From Erythrocercus mccallii (lineage: Eukaryota > Chordata > Aves > Passeriformes > Dicruridae): a stretch of DNA of 64,000 nucleotides. The stretch spans positions 1-64,000 of the forward strand of contig VZRG01001971.1 in assembly GCA_013397435.1 (NCBI GenBank). The letters run 5' to 3'. A program made the translations under genes and the position numbers. Each line of letters opens with the position of its first letter. The first letter of the stretch is position 1. The notes beneath the pieces are model-generated. The model worked only from the letters and a program-made list of their open reading frames with translations, ran no database searches and was not told the origin of the DNA. This document shows, piece by piece, positions 43,861 to 54,161 of this stretch.

Positions 43861-44060
43861 TGTTGAGATGGAGGTGCAGGGACTTGTTGCCAAAAGCTGA
43901 GAGCAAAACTGGGGTGAAGGGCTCCAATGTAGTTATAGGGGCACAGGAACATGTCAGGAGAGGGATTGGATGTAACACGTGTGCGGTGAGAGGAGTGTCC
44001 CTGCACCTCCAGGGGATGAGGGTGTCGGTGGTGTGTGTGGGTATGGGGAGGTAGTGCCCC

Positions 44061-44360
44061 CCCCTCCATAAGCGGGGCCATGTCCGTGTCCCGCTGCGAG
44101 GGGTCTCGGGGTCCGCAGTCCCGTGTCCGTCCGTCAGGGTCTGTCGGTGCGGGGGGGTCGCGGACGGCCGAGGTACAGCCGTAGCCATGGCGACGTGAGC
44201 CGGATGCAGGGCCGGGGGATGCTGCTCCCGCCCGCCCGCCCGCAGCAGGTCGGTACCGCCGCACCGCGACTGGGGCTTGGGGCGGCCAGGGGGCCCAGGA
44301 GATCTGGGGAGGCTCCGCGTGGGCGGGAGGTCGAGCGGGAACAGGGAAGTCGCCATAGTG
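44061..44360 (+). promoter_or_regulatory. SEMA4A: CpG-rich block, candidate SEMA4A promoter
   Basis: CpG-dense with GC boxes (CCCGCCCGCCCGCCCGC) and GTAGCCATGGCGACG at about 44179-44193, close to an RFX X-box. It lies about 2.9 kb upstream of the first SEMA4A coding exon, where a non-coding first exon is expected. Assignment to SEMA4A is inferred from position. Confidence 0.45.
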
Positions 44361-47078
44361 GGGTTGGGCTTGGGGGACCCCCAGCGCTGATGCTGCCAGC
44401 CAGCAACCAAGAGGCCGAGGTCCCGGCCCTGGGCAGCCCCCTGCACTCCCTGCCTTCACATTCTTCCCAACCCCGCCCCCCTTTCCCCTGTCTCCTGTGC
44501 ACCCCTCCACATCTGCTCCACCCCGAAACTCCCTCCTGTGCATCCTCCTCTCTCTCTTACCTGCATCACCCCAGCTCCCCCCACCCTTCGTACGCAACAC
44601 CCCCATCGATACAATTGTCTCCCATTTCCTCTTACATACACCCCCCGTATTCCTCCCTTTCATCTTCCCATGTTCTTAGCCCACACCCCCACTCCTCCCT
44701 TGCCTTCCACCTCCCCTCCATACACACCCTGCTCCGGATCTGGGGGGGTTGAAAGAGCTTACCCCAGGCTGAGCTGCCCCAGCCTCTCTTGGGTTTTGGG
44801 AGCATTCCTGCATCCCCCACACCACAGGGATGCTCCTGCGATGTGACATGGGCAGGGGCTTGAAGTCCAGCTGCAGAGAAGGACCAAACTCCTCTGCTGT
44901 GGGAAATTGAGGCACAGGTATTGTCTGAGCAGCTGAGAAATCAGTGCCACCAGCTTCACACCTGCTCTGCATCCATCACAGTTCACCTTGCTGAGCACAA
45001 GGGCTGCACCTGCCTCCATCCCGTGGCAGGTGATGTGCTTTTGCAGGGAGTGTGCATGTTCATTGACAGCACAATATTCCCTGGCTTAGAGGGAATCCTC
45101 CAGGAGGAGGAGATTCAAGCAGGAACAAGACCCATGAAGCCACAGTTGTGGTCAACCTGAAAGCACCAGGGAAACAAAACCACCCCAGTGTTGAGAGACC
45201 CTTGGTGGCACTCACTCCCATGTGCCAAATCCTATACAAGGAGACCGTAAATTACATCCCCCTAGCATGTCCCCAGACGTCTATGACCAGGGGACCCAAA
45301 AAAGAGGAGAGACAAGGCTGAGAAGGGATTCCAGCTTTCCACGCTGCTGGAGCAGCCTTGAGACTGCTGTCACCTCACATCCTGTGTCAGCCGTAGCTCA
45401 TGCTGGGGAACACTGGCAGATTTCCTCAGCCCCACCACAGCCCCAGTCAAGCCTTTAGCCTCACCAAGGAGCCTCTGCTCCCTTTCCCATCCCTCCTCCC
45501 CCTCCGCAGCCTTGGTGGCTCAGGCCCAGGGCAGAACAATGCAGCTGGTCCAAGGCTCCGTGCAGCCCCGTCCCTCAGCCAGCCCTTCGCCAAGTGGGAA
45601 ATCCGGGGCAGAGTAACCTACTTTCTGTGCTCAGAAGGAGCTTCTGTCCCAGCCAAGCAAGGTGGTGAGGACAGCGCTGCCCTCCCAGGGCCCCATGTCC
45701 CGGTGGGCTGCTGTAGGGACAGGAGAGGCAGGTAAGGAGGCCCCAACAGGGTGGGATGCTCCTCAACCCTGTTCAGATGGATATTGGGATACCTCAGGTA
45801 CGGCTGTGAGGTTGAGGAACTCCATGGCTTTGGCTTTGGGGGGTTTCTTGCCTACAGCCGTCCCAGAGCAGCCTGGGGTTAAGGATGGAATCTCCAGGGA
45901 GGCAGGTTCCTGGAACAGCTGCAGGAGCTTTGTGGGGGCGATTCTCGGCCCATTGGGGCTGTTTGTGGGGAGCAATGCTCAGCCCGGGGGGGCTGGCTTT
46001 CTTGGTGATGCTTGTCCCTGTGGGGCTGGTTATGGGGATGATGCTCTGGTCCACTGTTTGTCCGCACAATCCACAGTAAAAATGCCATTGTTTTCCTCAT
46101 CCCAAAGATCTCCCCAGCAAGCAAACCCAGGCATCTGAGCACATCTCTCTCCCCCACGTCACCCCCTGGGCAACCAGTTGGAGGAGCAGAGCTCCCTGGT
46201 TCCCATCCCAGCTGCCTCCACCAGGCTTCGCTGCTGTCCCTGCGGGGGTGCGAGGCAGAGAAGGCGGGCGCAGGCGCCCACTGCCCCAACTTGCCGAGGC
46301 TCGTCCTCTTCCAGCAGGACTTTCAGGTTCCCGCAGTCCCGGCAGAGCCACGCAGGGTTGGGTTGGGCTGGGCCGGGCTGCAGCGAGCCCGGCATGAGCC
46401 GGGCCGGGAGCTTGGCAGCACGGGCACCCTTCAGCTGGATCCAGGGCATGGGCCCACGGGACTCACGTGGCCACAGCCCTCAGGGCTCGGGCCCCTGCCT
46501 GGTGCCCATGCTCCAGGCGTGGAGGTGAGCGGCTCTGACCTCGCCCGCCAGAGAGGTAATGCCGCTCGCTGGGGACACGGTGGCCATCAGCAAAGGGGTC
46601 CTGGGGACCGTGAGGCTCTTGAGACGTGACTCTTTCCCCAATGCATCTGGTATGAGCTGCAGACAGAGCTGGAAGAAGGGAGTTCCTGTGTATATTGCCC
46701 CCATTTTATGGATGCTCTGATAACTGATGGAACCAGTCAGAGGAATCCCTGATGGGGAGGGGCTCTGAGGATCTGGGGGCAAAGGCAGGAGCATCTGGAC
46801 ACCTCTGTGCCAGAGTCCCCGGTGCAGGAGCCCCAGAGGATGAGGGCTGTGGCAGAGATTTTGGTGCAGGAGCCTCGCAGGGTGAGGGGACATCTGTGAC
46901 TGCCGGTGTAGCAGTAGGAAGTTCGTGCCCACACTGGGGGGCCACGTGCGGCTCGAGGTGCTGAGGGCCTCCCCATCCCCCACTTCTCTGCCGGGTGCTG
47001 CTTCCCCTGTCTTGTTTCCGCCGGGTGAAGTGAGACGCAGCCCAGGAACGTGTGCCCTCACCCTCGTCCTCCCCGCAG
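44361..47078. other. Region upstream of SEMA4A coding exons
   Basis: 44460-44730 is a C-rich, strongly strand-asymmetric stretch. 46150-46560 is moderately GC-rich, with GGGTTGGGTTGGGCTGGGCC repeats near 46356. No coding exon is supported. One or more SEMA4A 5' UTR exons could lie here but I cannot place them. Confidence 0.5.
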
Positions 47079-47080
47079 GG

Positions 47081-47216
47081 ATGGTAGTGGGACCATCTTG
47101 GGGCGCATCCCTGCCGCCCCCCGCCATGCCCACTGCCCTTCGCCTGCTCTGTGGGGTGGTGGTGCCAGCTGCCATGCTCTGCGCAGAGTCCCTGCCCCGC
47201 GTCACCTTCCCCAGCG
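47081..47216 (+). CDS. SEMA4A: SEMA4A coding exon 1: signal peptide
   Basis: A likely acceptor (CCCCGCAG) ends at 47078. Two in-frame ATGs follow, at 47081 (G at -3 and +4) and 47126 (GCCATGC). The latter opens directly onto the hydrophobic stretch LRLLCGVVVPAAMLCAES. Donor GCG|GTGAGT. Confidence 0.85.
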
Positions 47217-50200
47217 GTGAGTATGGCACCGGGAGCAGGAGCACTGGGAAGAGCTGGGACAACAGGGAGGGGGGCACACAACCTCTGCGTGGGAGAGTGT
47301 CCATCCCCAGGGTTGAGCATCCAGCATCAGGAACCTTGGGGTGCCTCCCATCATAGCCCCCCTGCACCATCACTGACCCTCACGTGGGGCTGGAGACAGT
47401 GCCCGTGGCCGCAGGTGATGCAGTGGGGGATGAGAGCAGATTGAGGCTGCTTGGCACCCCAACACCCAATGGGCCACTTCCAACAGCAATTTTGTCACCC
47501 ACCTGGCACCCAGGGTCTGCTCAAGGTCACCCTGGGGGCAGGAAAAGCTGCCTCTGGAAGGGACAGGGCACAGCATGTCCAGCTGAAAGGCAGGTGGCAA
47601 AGCAGGAGCTTGGGGCAGCTGTGATGTGGCAGTCGGGCTGCATGAGGGTCTGTGCCCCATGGCAGGGTTGTGCCATTCCAGCCCTGACCGCACTGTCACT
47701 TCCGTTTCGCCAGGCAGCCATGCCCAGAATAGCAAAAATCCCCCAGCCTGGTGGGGATGAAAAAGAATCTGCAGTCCCTGGCTATGCCCAAGGGCACGCT
47801 GGGGGCTGGATGACCCCCCCTAGTCTGGCACCTCAGGGGCTTGTAATCCCTCCAGGGTGGCACCCTGGTGGACTGCATCCCCCAAATGGAGCACTGCCCT
47901 TGGCCATGGCCCCAAAGCATCACAGGGAAAAATGCATTTTTCATTTCTGGGGGTCTGCAGCTTGGGGATGTTCAGCTCTTACAGTAGGACCTGGAGGGGA
48001 CAGGGCAAGGTGGGGACCTAGAGGGTGAAGGGGTGATGGTGATGTGGGAACGGAAGGGGAAGAACTGCACCCCGTGTGAGATGTAACGTTAGCCGCAAGG
48101 GCAACTGCTGCCACATCCGCAGCAAATGATGGTGGTGGTGTGTGTGTGTGTGACCCCTTGGCCCCCGTCACCCTCTTTGCTCCTGCCAGGGGACCCCCGG
48201 CGGACCCTCACTCACTTCAGCCAGGATAACGTCTCCCATTATGACATCTTCCTCCTGGATGAGAGCAAGGAGGAACTGTACGTGGGGGCACGTGACTGGG
48301 TGCTGGCCCTCACTCTTAGCACCCCTGGCAGCATCCGTGCCAAAGCCTCGGTGAGCAGCCACCACTTTTGGGGAGTTGGGGAGGCACATCTCCACTGTGT
48401 TTCAGTTTTCCCATGGAGCTGGGCTCAACAGCCCAGGAACATCTTCATTCCCTTTGCAGTTAATGTGGGGACCCACAGCCGAGAAAACCTCCGAATGTGC
48501 TTTTAAGAAGAAGAGCCAAGAGGTGAGGTGGCCCTGTGGGGGCTATGGGGTCCCACAAAGCCACTGCGGTGTTCACCATCCAACTCTGCTCTTTTCCCCT
48601 CAGACTGAGTGCTTCAACTTCATCCGAGTCCTGGTGGCCCTGAACCAGACCCACCTCTATGTCTGTGGGACCTACGCTTTCAGCCCTACATGCACCTACA
48701 TTGTGAGTGTCCTCCCCTGGATAGGGTGCAGCAGGTCTCTAGGCAGGTTGTAGTGTTGCTGTGAGGACCCAAAAAATATGGTCCCAGAAGTGAATTGCAT
48801 CGTGGTGTGTCCCCAGGATGGGGGTGCTGAGTGTCCCCCCAAGGGACATCTTTGTGTCCCATCTGCTAAAGGAGCCCTTGGTGATTCTCGCTCAGCTGCC
48901 AGCAACTCTTCCTCGGGCAAGGAAACCCCAATTTTGGGTTCTCTCAGGTGACTCAAGACTCTCTGTCACCACTTCAGTTTCCACTGTGCTGAGCACATGG
49001 TGGGGACTCCCCAGAATGAAAATGAAGGAAGGTGACAGCAGCTGGGTATCCCCAGCATCTTTTGTCATCATCCCCTGTCATCATCCTTGCACCCACCTTG
49101 AAGACACAGGCCACCTCATGTCTGCAAGGTATTCCATGGTCATTCCCTACAGATTTGGGGTTGTTTTCACTCCTTTGGCTGATTTTTCTCCCCTTTTCCA
49201 CAGCACCTGGAAAACTTCACACTGGTGTCCAGTGGCAGAGGACAAGTCTTCCTGGATGGGAAGGGCCAATGCCCCTTTGATCCCCAGCACACCTACACAG
49301 CCCTGCTGGTGGGTGAGTATGGGGCCAGTGGCCTCACAGGCACGCATCCCTGGGATGGAGTGGAGAGTGAGGGTGGGGGGCCCTCACTGCGGCTCACCCC
49401 CTACTCTGTCCCTGGGCAGATGGAGAGCTCTATGCTGGCACCATGAACAACTTCCAGGGCAATGAGCCCATCATCTCCCGCTCACTGGGCACCCGCACCC
49501 TGCTCAAGACAGATGCCTTCCTCCGCTGGCTCTCAGGTGAGCAGGGGGAATATCCTGGGGAGGATTCCTGGGGAGGTGTCTGCAGCCTGCCCCAGCTCCA
49601 GCTCCTCACCCACCTGCCCTGGCTGTGCCTGCAGCCGATGCTGCCTTCGTGGCCTCCTTCAGCATACCTGGGGACAACAAGGTCTACTTCTTCTTCGAGG
49701 AGACAGCAGACGAGTTCGACTTCTTTGAGCGGCTCCTGGTGCCACGGGTGGCCCGCGTCTGCAAGGTGTGTGCAGGGGTGACAAGCAGGGAATGATGGTG
49801 GGCTACAATGGGGGTACAGTGATGGGGGATGATGACTGTGTGGGACAGTGACAGGAGATGATAATGGGGACAACAGTTGTACTGTGATCAGCATTAATGA
49901 TGGGGGACATTGACATGGGATGATGACACTGTGATGTGGGACAATGACAGGGGACAAAGGGAATAACTGGGTCTTGTCACCTTGGTAATGAGCACCTTCT
50001 GGCTCCTGCAGAGTGATGTAGGGGGGGACAAGGTGCTGCAGAAGAAGTGGACAACTTTCCTGAAGGCGCAGCTGGTGTGCTCCCAGGCTGGCCACTTCCC
50101 CTTCAATGTCATCCACCACGCCTTTGCCCTGCTCCGCCACGATGGCCGCGCCGACTTCTACGCCGTCTTCACCTCACAGTGGTGAGTGCCCAGGGGTGTG

Positions 50201-52187
50201 GAGGAAGTCCAGGGGCCCGTGCCCTGCCACTGCTCACCTGGCTGTCCCTCCCTGCAGGCAGGCAGGCAGGGCAGGCAGCGCTGCTGTCTGTACCTACAGC
50301 CAGGAGGATCTGGAGAAGGTCTTCGAGGGCAAGTACAAGGAGCTGAACAAGGAGAGCTCTCGCTGGACCGTCTACAGTGGCCCTGACATGAGTCCCCGGC
50401 CTGGCAGTGTGAGTGCTGCCCACTCAGGGGGACTGGACTTTCTAGGGGACAATGTTGGTCGCCAGGAGATGGTGTCTGTCTGTCTCGGTTTGCGCTGTGT
50501 GCTCACACTTGCAAGCAGGATGAGAAAGGAGAAGGGTCCGTCTGCACCCCACTGATGCTGGCACAGGGCAGTGTGGTGATGCAGCACTTCCTCCCCTCCC
50601 CATGCCTCAGTTTCCCACACCAGCACAGACCCCTCTCTCTCCCCACAGTGCTCCATGGGTCCCTCCTCGGATAAAGCCCTCACCTTCATGAAGGACCATT
50701 TCCTGATGGATGGGAAGGTGTCACCCATCCAGGGGCGGCCTCTCCTGGTGAAGTCGGACGTCACCTACACACGCATCACAGTACATGAGACTCGCGGCAT
50801 CCTGGGGACCATGTATCGTGTCATGTTCCTGGCCACAGGTGGGTTTATATGGGGGTGCACACAGGGTCACCCCTCCGACCCTTCCCTTGGCTCCAAGGCC
50901 TCAGTGGTGTCCCCTGTGCCCCACAGCTGAGGGTCTCCTGCACAAGGCAGTGGAGCTGCCTGAGGGTCCCCACATTGTGGAGAGCATCCAGCTCTTTGCA
51001 ATGCCAGAGCCAGTGAAGAACCTCCTGCTGGCCCCAGGGAAGGTAGGGCAGATATGATTACCCAGACCACCCAACAGCCATCCAACCCTGGCACCGGAGG
51101 CTGGGGGGCAGCTCAGCCCTGCACCTCTCCCTCCCCAGGGCATCCTCTATGTGGGCTACTCCAGAGGTGTCCTGCAGATCCCACTGGCCAACTGCAGCCT
51201 GTACCAGAGCTGTGCCGAGTGTGTGCTGGCACGGGACCCTTACTGCGCCTGGCACAGCCCTGAGGACTCCTGCCGGCCTGTCCGCTTCGCCACTGAGGAT
51301 GCGTGAGCACGGGACAAGAATGGGAAGGGGGTGTGGGGGTCATTAGGATGCTGACCCTGCTCTCCGGCTGCAGGAGTGTGTGGCTGCAGGACGTTGAGAC
51401 AGGGAGCCCGGATACCACGTGCCACCGTGGGAGGAGTGCAGCCATGCCCCGATCCTGGGGGGCACCACAGGATCCTGCCGTACAGGGTTGAGTATGGGAG
51501 CACAGTGGGGTGGGGCACGTGGGATTGGATGAGGCACATGGAGTGCACCATGTCACCCTGTTCTCTGCACCCACAGGGCTCAGCCCCCAGCTGAACACCG
51601 TGGTCCAGCTGCTGTGCCCCCGCCACTCTGCGCTGGCCACCTACAGCTGGCAGCAGCCCAGCAGTGCCCAGGGGCACACAGTGCTGATGCCTGACCACAC
51701 GCTGGTGGTCATCATGCAGCAGGGAATGGCTGGCACCTACAAGTGCCAGGCCACAGAGAACGGCTACACCTGGACCGTGGCTCACTACCAGCTCAGGGAC
51801 TCTGGTGGGGATGGGCTGGATGAGGAGAAGTTGGCCTGGGGGTCCTCAGGCCGTGGCAGCCCCCGGTCATACTGGCCACAGTTTGTCACAGTGACGGTGC
51901 TGCTGGCGGTGACACTGACTGTGGCTGCCTGCCTGGCCCTCCTTGCCTACCGTGACCAGCTCAAAGCTCGGAGCAAGGTGCGAGGCTGCAGCATGCCCCA
52001 CAGCCCCCCATCCCGCCACCGGGAGAAGGTGCCCCTCAATGGGGGCACCAGAGAGCCCCCAGCACCTGGAGCTGCCACCGAGGAGGAGGAGGAGGATGAA
52101 GGATCCCACGCTTGCTGCCTTCAGCTTGATGGGGACATCGATGTTGACAACAACCAACTCCACGTGCCAGCAGGGGACACGGCGTGA
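47081..52187 (+). CDS. SEMA4A: Semaphorin-4A (SEMA4A), complete, 14 coding exons
   Basis: Encodes a single-pass class 4 semaphorin, a cell-surface ligand of plexins and immune receptors, acting in axon guidance, angiogenesis and T-cell help in mammals. Coding exons: 47081-47216, 48190-48350, 48460-48522, 48604-48702, 49204-49312, 49420-49536, 49635-49765, 50012-50181, 50258-50408, 50649-50838, 50927-51042, 51139-51302, 51374-51486 and 51577-52187. From the inner ATG at 47126 the product is 761 aa, the human length; from the upstream in-frame ATG at 47081 it is 776 aa. Parts (761-aa numbering): a signal peptide, a sema domain (about 35-480; SECAFKKKSQ, FNFIRVLVALNQTHLYVCGT, VGGDKVLQKKWTTFLKAQLV, GKYKELNKESSRW), a Cys-rich PSI domain (ANCSLYQSCAECVLARDPYC), an Ig-like domain (Cys572, Cys615), a transmembrane helix (661-683) and a cytoplasmic tail ending in a DIDVDNNQL motif shared with human SEMA4A. 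Domain order and neighbours fix the identity. Confidence 0.96.
47217..48189 (+). other. SEMA4A: SEMA4A intron 1
   Basis: Unique-looking spacer of about 970 nt with a short GT-repeat run (GGTGGTGGTGTGTGTGTGTG near 48131). No exon seen. Confidence 0.8.
48190..48350 (+). CDS. SEMA4A: SEMA4A exon 2: start of sema domain
   Basis: 161 nt, acceptor CTGCCAG, donor TCG|GTGAGC. Contains ELYVGARDWVLALTLSTPGS, the first propeller blade. Confidence 0.94.
48460..48522 (+). CDS. SEMA4A: SEMA4A exon 3: sema domain
   Basis: 63 nt, acceptor CTTTGCAG, donor GAG|GTGAGG. Reads LMWGPTAEKTSECAFKKKSQ. Confidence 0.94.
48604..48702 (+). CDS. SEMA4A: SEMA4A exon 4: sema domain
   Basis: 99 nt, acceptor CCCCTCAG, donor ATT|GTGAGT. 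Contains CFNFIRVLVALNQTHLYVCG, with an N-glycosylation sequon NQT. Confidence 0.96.
48703..49203 (+). other. SEMA4A: SEMA4A intron 4
   Basis: About 500 nt of unique-looking spacer. Nothing else was recognised in it. Confidence 0.8.
49204..49312 (+). CDS. SEMA4A: SEMA4A exon 5: sema domain
   Basis: 109 nt, acceptor TTTCCACAG, donor GTGG|GTGAGT. Contains GKGQCPFDPQHTYTALLV, the semaphorin G-(K/R)-G-x-C-P-F-D-P motif. Confidence 0.95.
49420..49536 (+). CDS. SEMA4A: SEMA4A exon 6: sema domain
   Basis: 117 nt, acceptor CTGGGCAG, donor TCAG|GTGAGC. Contains DGELYAGTMNNFQGNEPII and LLKTDAFLRWLS. Confidence 0.95.
49635..49765 (+). CDS. SEMA4A: SEMA4A exon 7: sema domain
   Basis: 131 nt, acceptor GCCTGCAG, donor AAG|GTGTGT. 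Contains VYFFFEETADEFDFFERLL and VARVCK. Confidence 0.96.
49780..49980. repeat. Degenerate GATG-rich repeat in SEMA4A intron 7
   Basis: Irregular copies of GGGGGATGATGACTGTGTGG, with GGGACA(A/G)TGACAGG words. Period is roughly 20-40 nt. Confidence 0.65.
50012..50181 (+). CDS. SEMA4A: SEMA4A exon 8: sema domain
   Basis: 170 nt, acceptor CTCCTGCAG, donor TG|GTGAGT. Contains SDVGGDKVLQKKWTTFLKAQ and FYAVFTSQW. Confidence 0.96.
50258..50408 (+). CDS. SEMA4A: SEMA4A exon 9: sema domain
   Basis: 151 nt, donor AGT|GTGAGT. The acceptor sits inside a GCAG/GGCA tandem repeat. The first AG keeps the human residue spacing (QAGRAGSAAVC versus human QVGGTRSSAVC, both 11 residues). Confidence 0.93.
50649..50838 (+). 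CDS. SEMA4A: SEMA4A exon 10: sema domain
   Basis: 190 nt, acceptor CCCCACAG, donor ACAG|GTGGGT. Contains SMGPSSDKALTFMKDHFLMD, nearly identical to human. Confidence 0.96.
50927..51042 (+). CDS. SEMA4A: SEMA4A exon 11: sema domain
   Basis: 116 nt, acceptor CCCCACAG, donor AAG|GTAGGG. Contains EGLLHKAVELPEGPHIVESI and EPVKNLLLAPGK. Confidence 0.95.
51139..51302 (+). CDS. SEMA4A: SEMA4A exon 12: end of sema and PSI domain
   Basis: 164 nt, acceptor CTCCCCAG, donor GC|GTGAGC. Contains ANCSLYQSCAECVLARDPYC and AWHSPEDSC, the PSI cysteine pattern. Confidence 0.95.
51374..51486 (+). CDS. SEMA4A: SEMA4A exon 13: PSI-Ig linker
   Basis: 113 nt, acceptor GGCTGCAG, donor CAGG|GTTGAGT, which has an unusual T at +3. 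Reads SVWLQDVETGSPDTTCHRG. The phase fits both neighbours. Confidence 0.88.
51577..52187 (+). CDS. SEMA4A: SEMA4A exon 14: Ig domain, membrane helix, cytoplasmic tail
   Basis: 611 nt to TGA, acceptor CACCCACAG. Contains the Ig-like domain (LLCPRHSALATYSW ... GTYKCQATENGY), the helix FVTVTVLLAVTLTVAACLAL, a Glu-rich patch in the tail and the DIDVDNNQL end motif. Confidence 0.96.
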
Positions 52188-52300
52188 TGCTGCCAGTGGG
52201 TCAGGGAGACCCTGGGGAGGGGGAATATGGGGACTGGTGTGAATGTGAAAGAGGTTTTGTTTGTTTTTTATTTAATACACCTGTTTTAATGTAAGGTTCA
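52188..52300 (+). terminator. SEMA4A: SEMA4A 3' UTR and likely poly(A) site
   Basis: A variant hexamer AATACA at 52274-52279 sits in a T-rich context (TTTTTTATTTAATACACC), about 90 nt after the stop. A second candidate, ATTAAA, is near 52769. The short UTR is inferred. Confidence 0.5.
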
Positions 52301-53029
52301 CATTCTGGGGCAGGGGATGGAATGGGCCCTGGGAGCAGTGGGGGTGGGATGGAGCAAGGGAGTGGGATGGGAAGAAAGTGAAGAGCAAAAGAAGGTCATG
52401 GGGACAGGCAAATGATGTGGCACAGAGGAGAAATATGGTCGTGGGGCAAGGACGTGGGGTGGGGATGGCTAGAAATTAGGAACTTCAGGATGCTGACACT
52501 GTTATTACCACAGGAAAAAAACCCAGGTTCCATAAAAACTTCAACATAGGGTAAGCTGTGCTCAATGGGCTCCTTAAGCCAACCCCATGGGCACTCACTC
52601 TGCACTGCCACCCTCCCCTCAACGCTGCATGATCCCAAACCTTGAGTCCCCAAGGTGGCAGAGCTCCCCACTTCTCCCTAGCTATCCCCCCGCCCCCATC
52701 CCATTTCCAATGTCTTTGATCTGCCTTTTGAAAGTCAAACCAGCTGTACATTTTTCTGCTCTTTTTTTATTAAAAAAGGAAAACTCAATGCCTCACGTTG
52801 CTGGGTCCATGGAGCAGCCCCAGGGAGCTTTTGGCAGTGTACGTGGGAGCGTGCAAGGCTTGGGCCAAGGAAACACGTGTGCACACGCGTGGGCGTGTAG
52901 GGACACTCGTTCCTGTGCAGTGTGTACCAGGAACAGGGAGAGTGGGGAGTGGGTAACAACTCACTCACACTCGTCCATCACTCTTTTCCTGTGGGTGCAT
53001 CCGTGCTGTTCTCCCCCCGCCTCGCCGCG

Positions 53030-53500
53030 CCTGGGACCCGCACGCCTCCGCTAACGGCCGCTGGCCCTTTAAGAACCGTAATTCAGCGCGGTCCCTTTAA
53101 AGGTGCGCGCTCTCTCCCCGCCGCCCTCTTTACTGCGGGCCGGGAGCACGTAGGGATTCCGGTACTGCCTCTGCCCGTTTCCAAGATGGTGGCGGCGCTG
53201 GGGTGCTGACGCCTCCGGTCACTTCCGGCCGGGGAACGGCCATGGGGCGGCGAGGCCGGGCCGGCTGGGGGGTCGTCGGGGGTACCTCCCGGCGGCGTGC
53301 GGTGAGGAAGTGGTGAGGCCGGGGCCAGGCCTGTAGCAGGCCGGGGAGAGGCTTGGCCTGGGCCAGCAGCGGCGCGGCAGGGCCTAACGGTGTTGGCCCC
53401 GCCCGGCGCGGTGACAGTGCGGGCGCCAGCGACTGCGCGGAGGCCTTGCAGGTGTGGAGGCTGCGCGGCTGGACGGGAGGGCGGCAGGTGAGGGAGAGGG
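53030..53500 (+). promoter_or_regulatory. SLC25A44: CpG island, likely SLC25A44 promoter and exon 1
   Basis: CpG-dense housekeeping-type promoter. Visible elements: two CCCTTTAA words (53065-53072 and 53093-53100), a YY1-like AAGATGGTGGCGG (53183-53195) and ETS-like CACTTCCGGCC (about 53220). A good donor CAG|GTGAGG ends a possible non-coding first exon at 53487. Assignment to SLC25A44 rests on strand, position and the missing 5' UTR of that gene. Confidence 0.7.
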
Positions 53501-54161
53501 GGCGGCTGGCGAGGGATGCACGTAAAGCGGGGTGGGGGAGGGGGTTGGTGTGAGACCCACTTGGCCTTGAAGGACCCCGGGAGAGGGGGTCAGAGGGTCC
53601 CGGGGCAGACGAGGAAGGGCCCGGAGTCCCCCTCGGCGAGCCCCCCCTGTGGCAAGCGAGACAGGGCTTGAACGGCCGCGGGAAAGAAGCTGGATAGTCC
53701 AGGGACCCCCCTCGGGCAGAGGCCGAAGTCCTGCCGGGGGTGGACGGGGAAGTGGCCGGAGCCCTCCGGGGCTGCAGGGGTAAAGCTGGCTTGAGGACAG
53801 TGGGGCTACTCCCGCCACACGGAGCCGCGGTGCTGGGGACACGTCTGGCCCGGCAGTGACCTTGAGCAGATCCCGGACCGAGCTCTGCCGCTGTTCACGG
53901 CCTCAGAGCACGGCCGAGCTTTTGTGGACCAGGGATCAGAGTTGGTGGTTTCGCTCGGGGGGTAGGAGGGTGAGGGGCTCCCGCCCGCGGGGTTGGGCGT
54001 GCTGGGGAGAGAACTGCTGTCATCAGAGTGCCGCTGCCACATACAGAGCGACAGCTGCTCCGGAGAGCTGAGGATTGTCAGCGGGCCTGGGATTATGGCC
54101 AGGACTCCCTCGCGGGTCTGTACCCGCTCCCACCGTGGGGTGAATTTAAGGAGAGAACACT

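Larger units (their letters stand above)
40561..44060. other. LMNA-SEMA4A spacer
   Basis: No coding exon supported. It holds degenerate minisatellites at about 42310-42570 and 43770-43860. The longest open frame over the right end of this spacer, on the minus strand at 43436-44446, has no recognisable domain and a low-complexity Pro/Thr/His-rich composition. Confidence 0.6.

Noticed and set aside
43436..44446. Minus-strand open frame of 336 codons
   Set aside because: Pro/Thr/His-rich, no known domain, overlaps a minisatellite and a CpG block. It looks like a composition-driven frame.
46480..47373. Minus-strand open frame of 297 codons
   Set aside because: Overlaps the first SEMA4A coding exon on the other strand and shows no recognisable motif.
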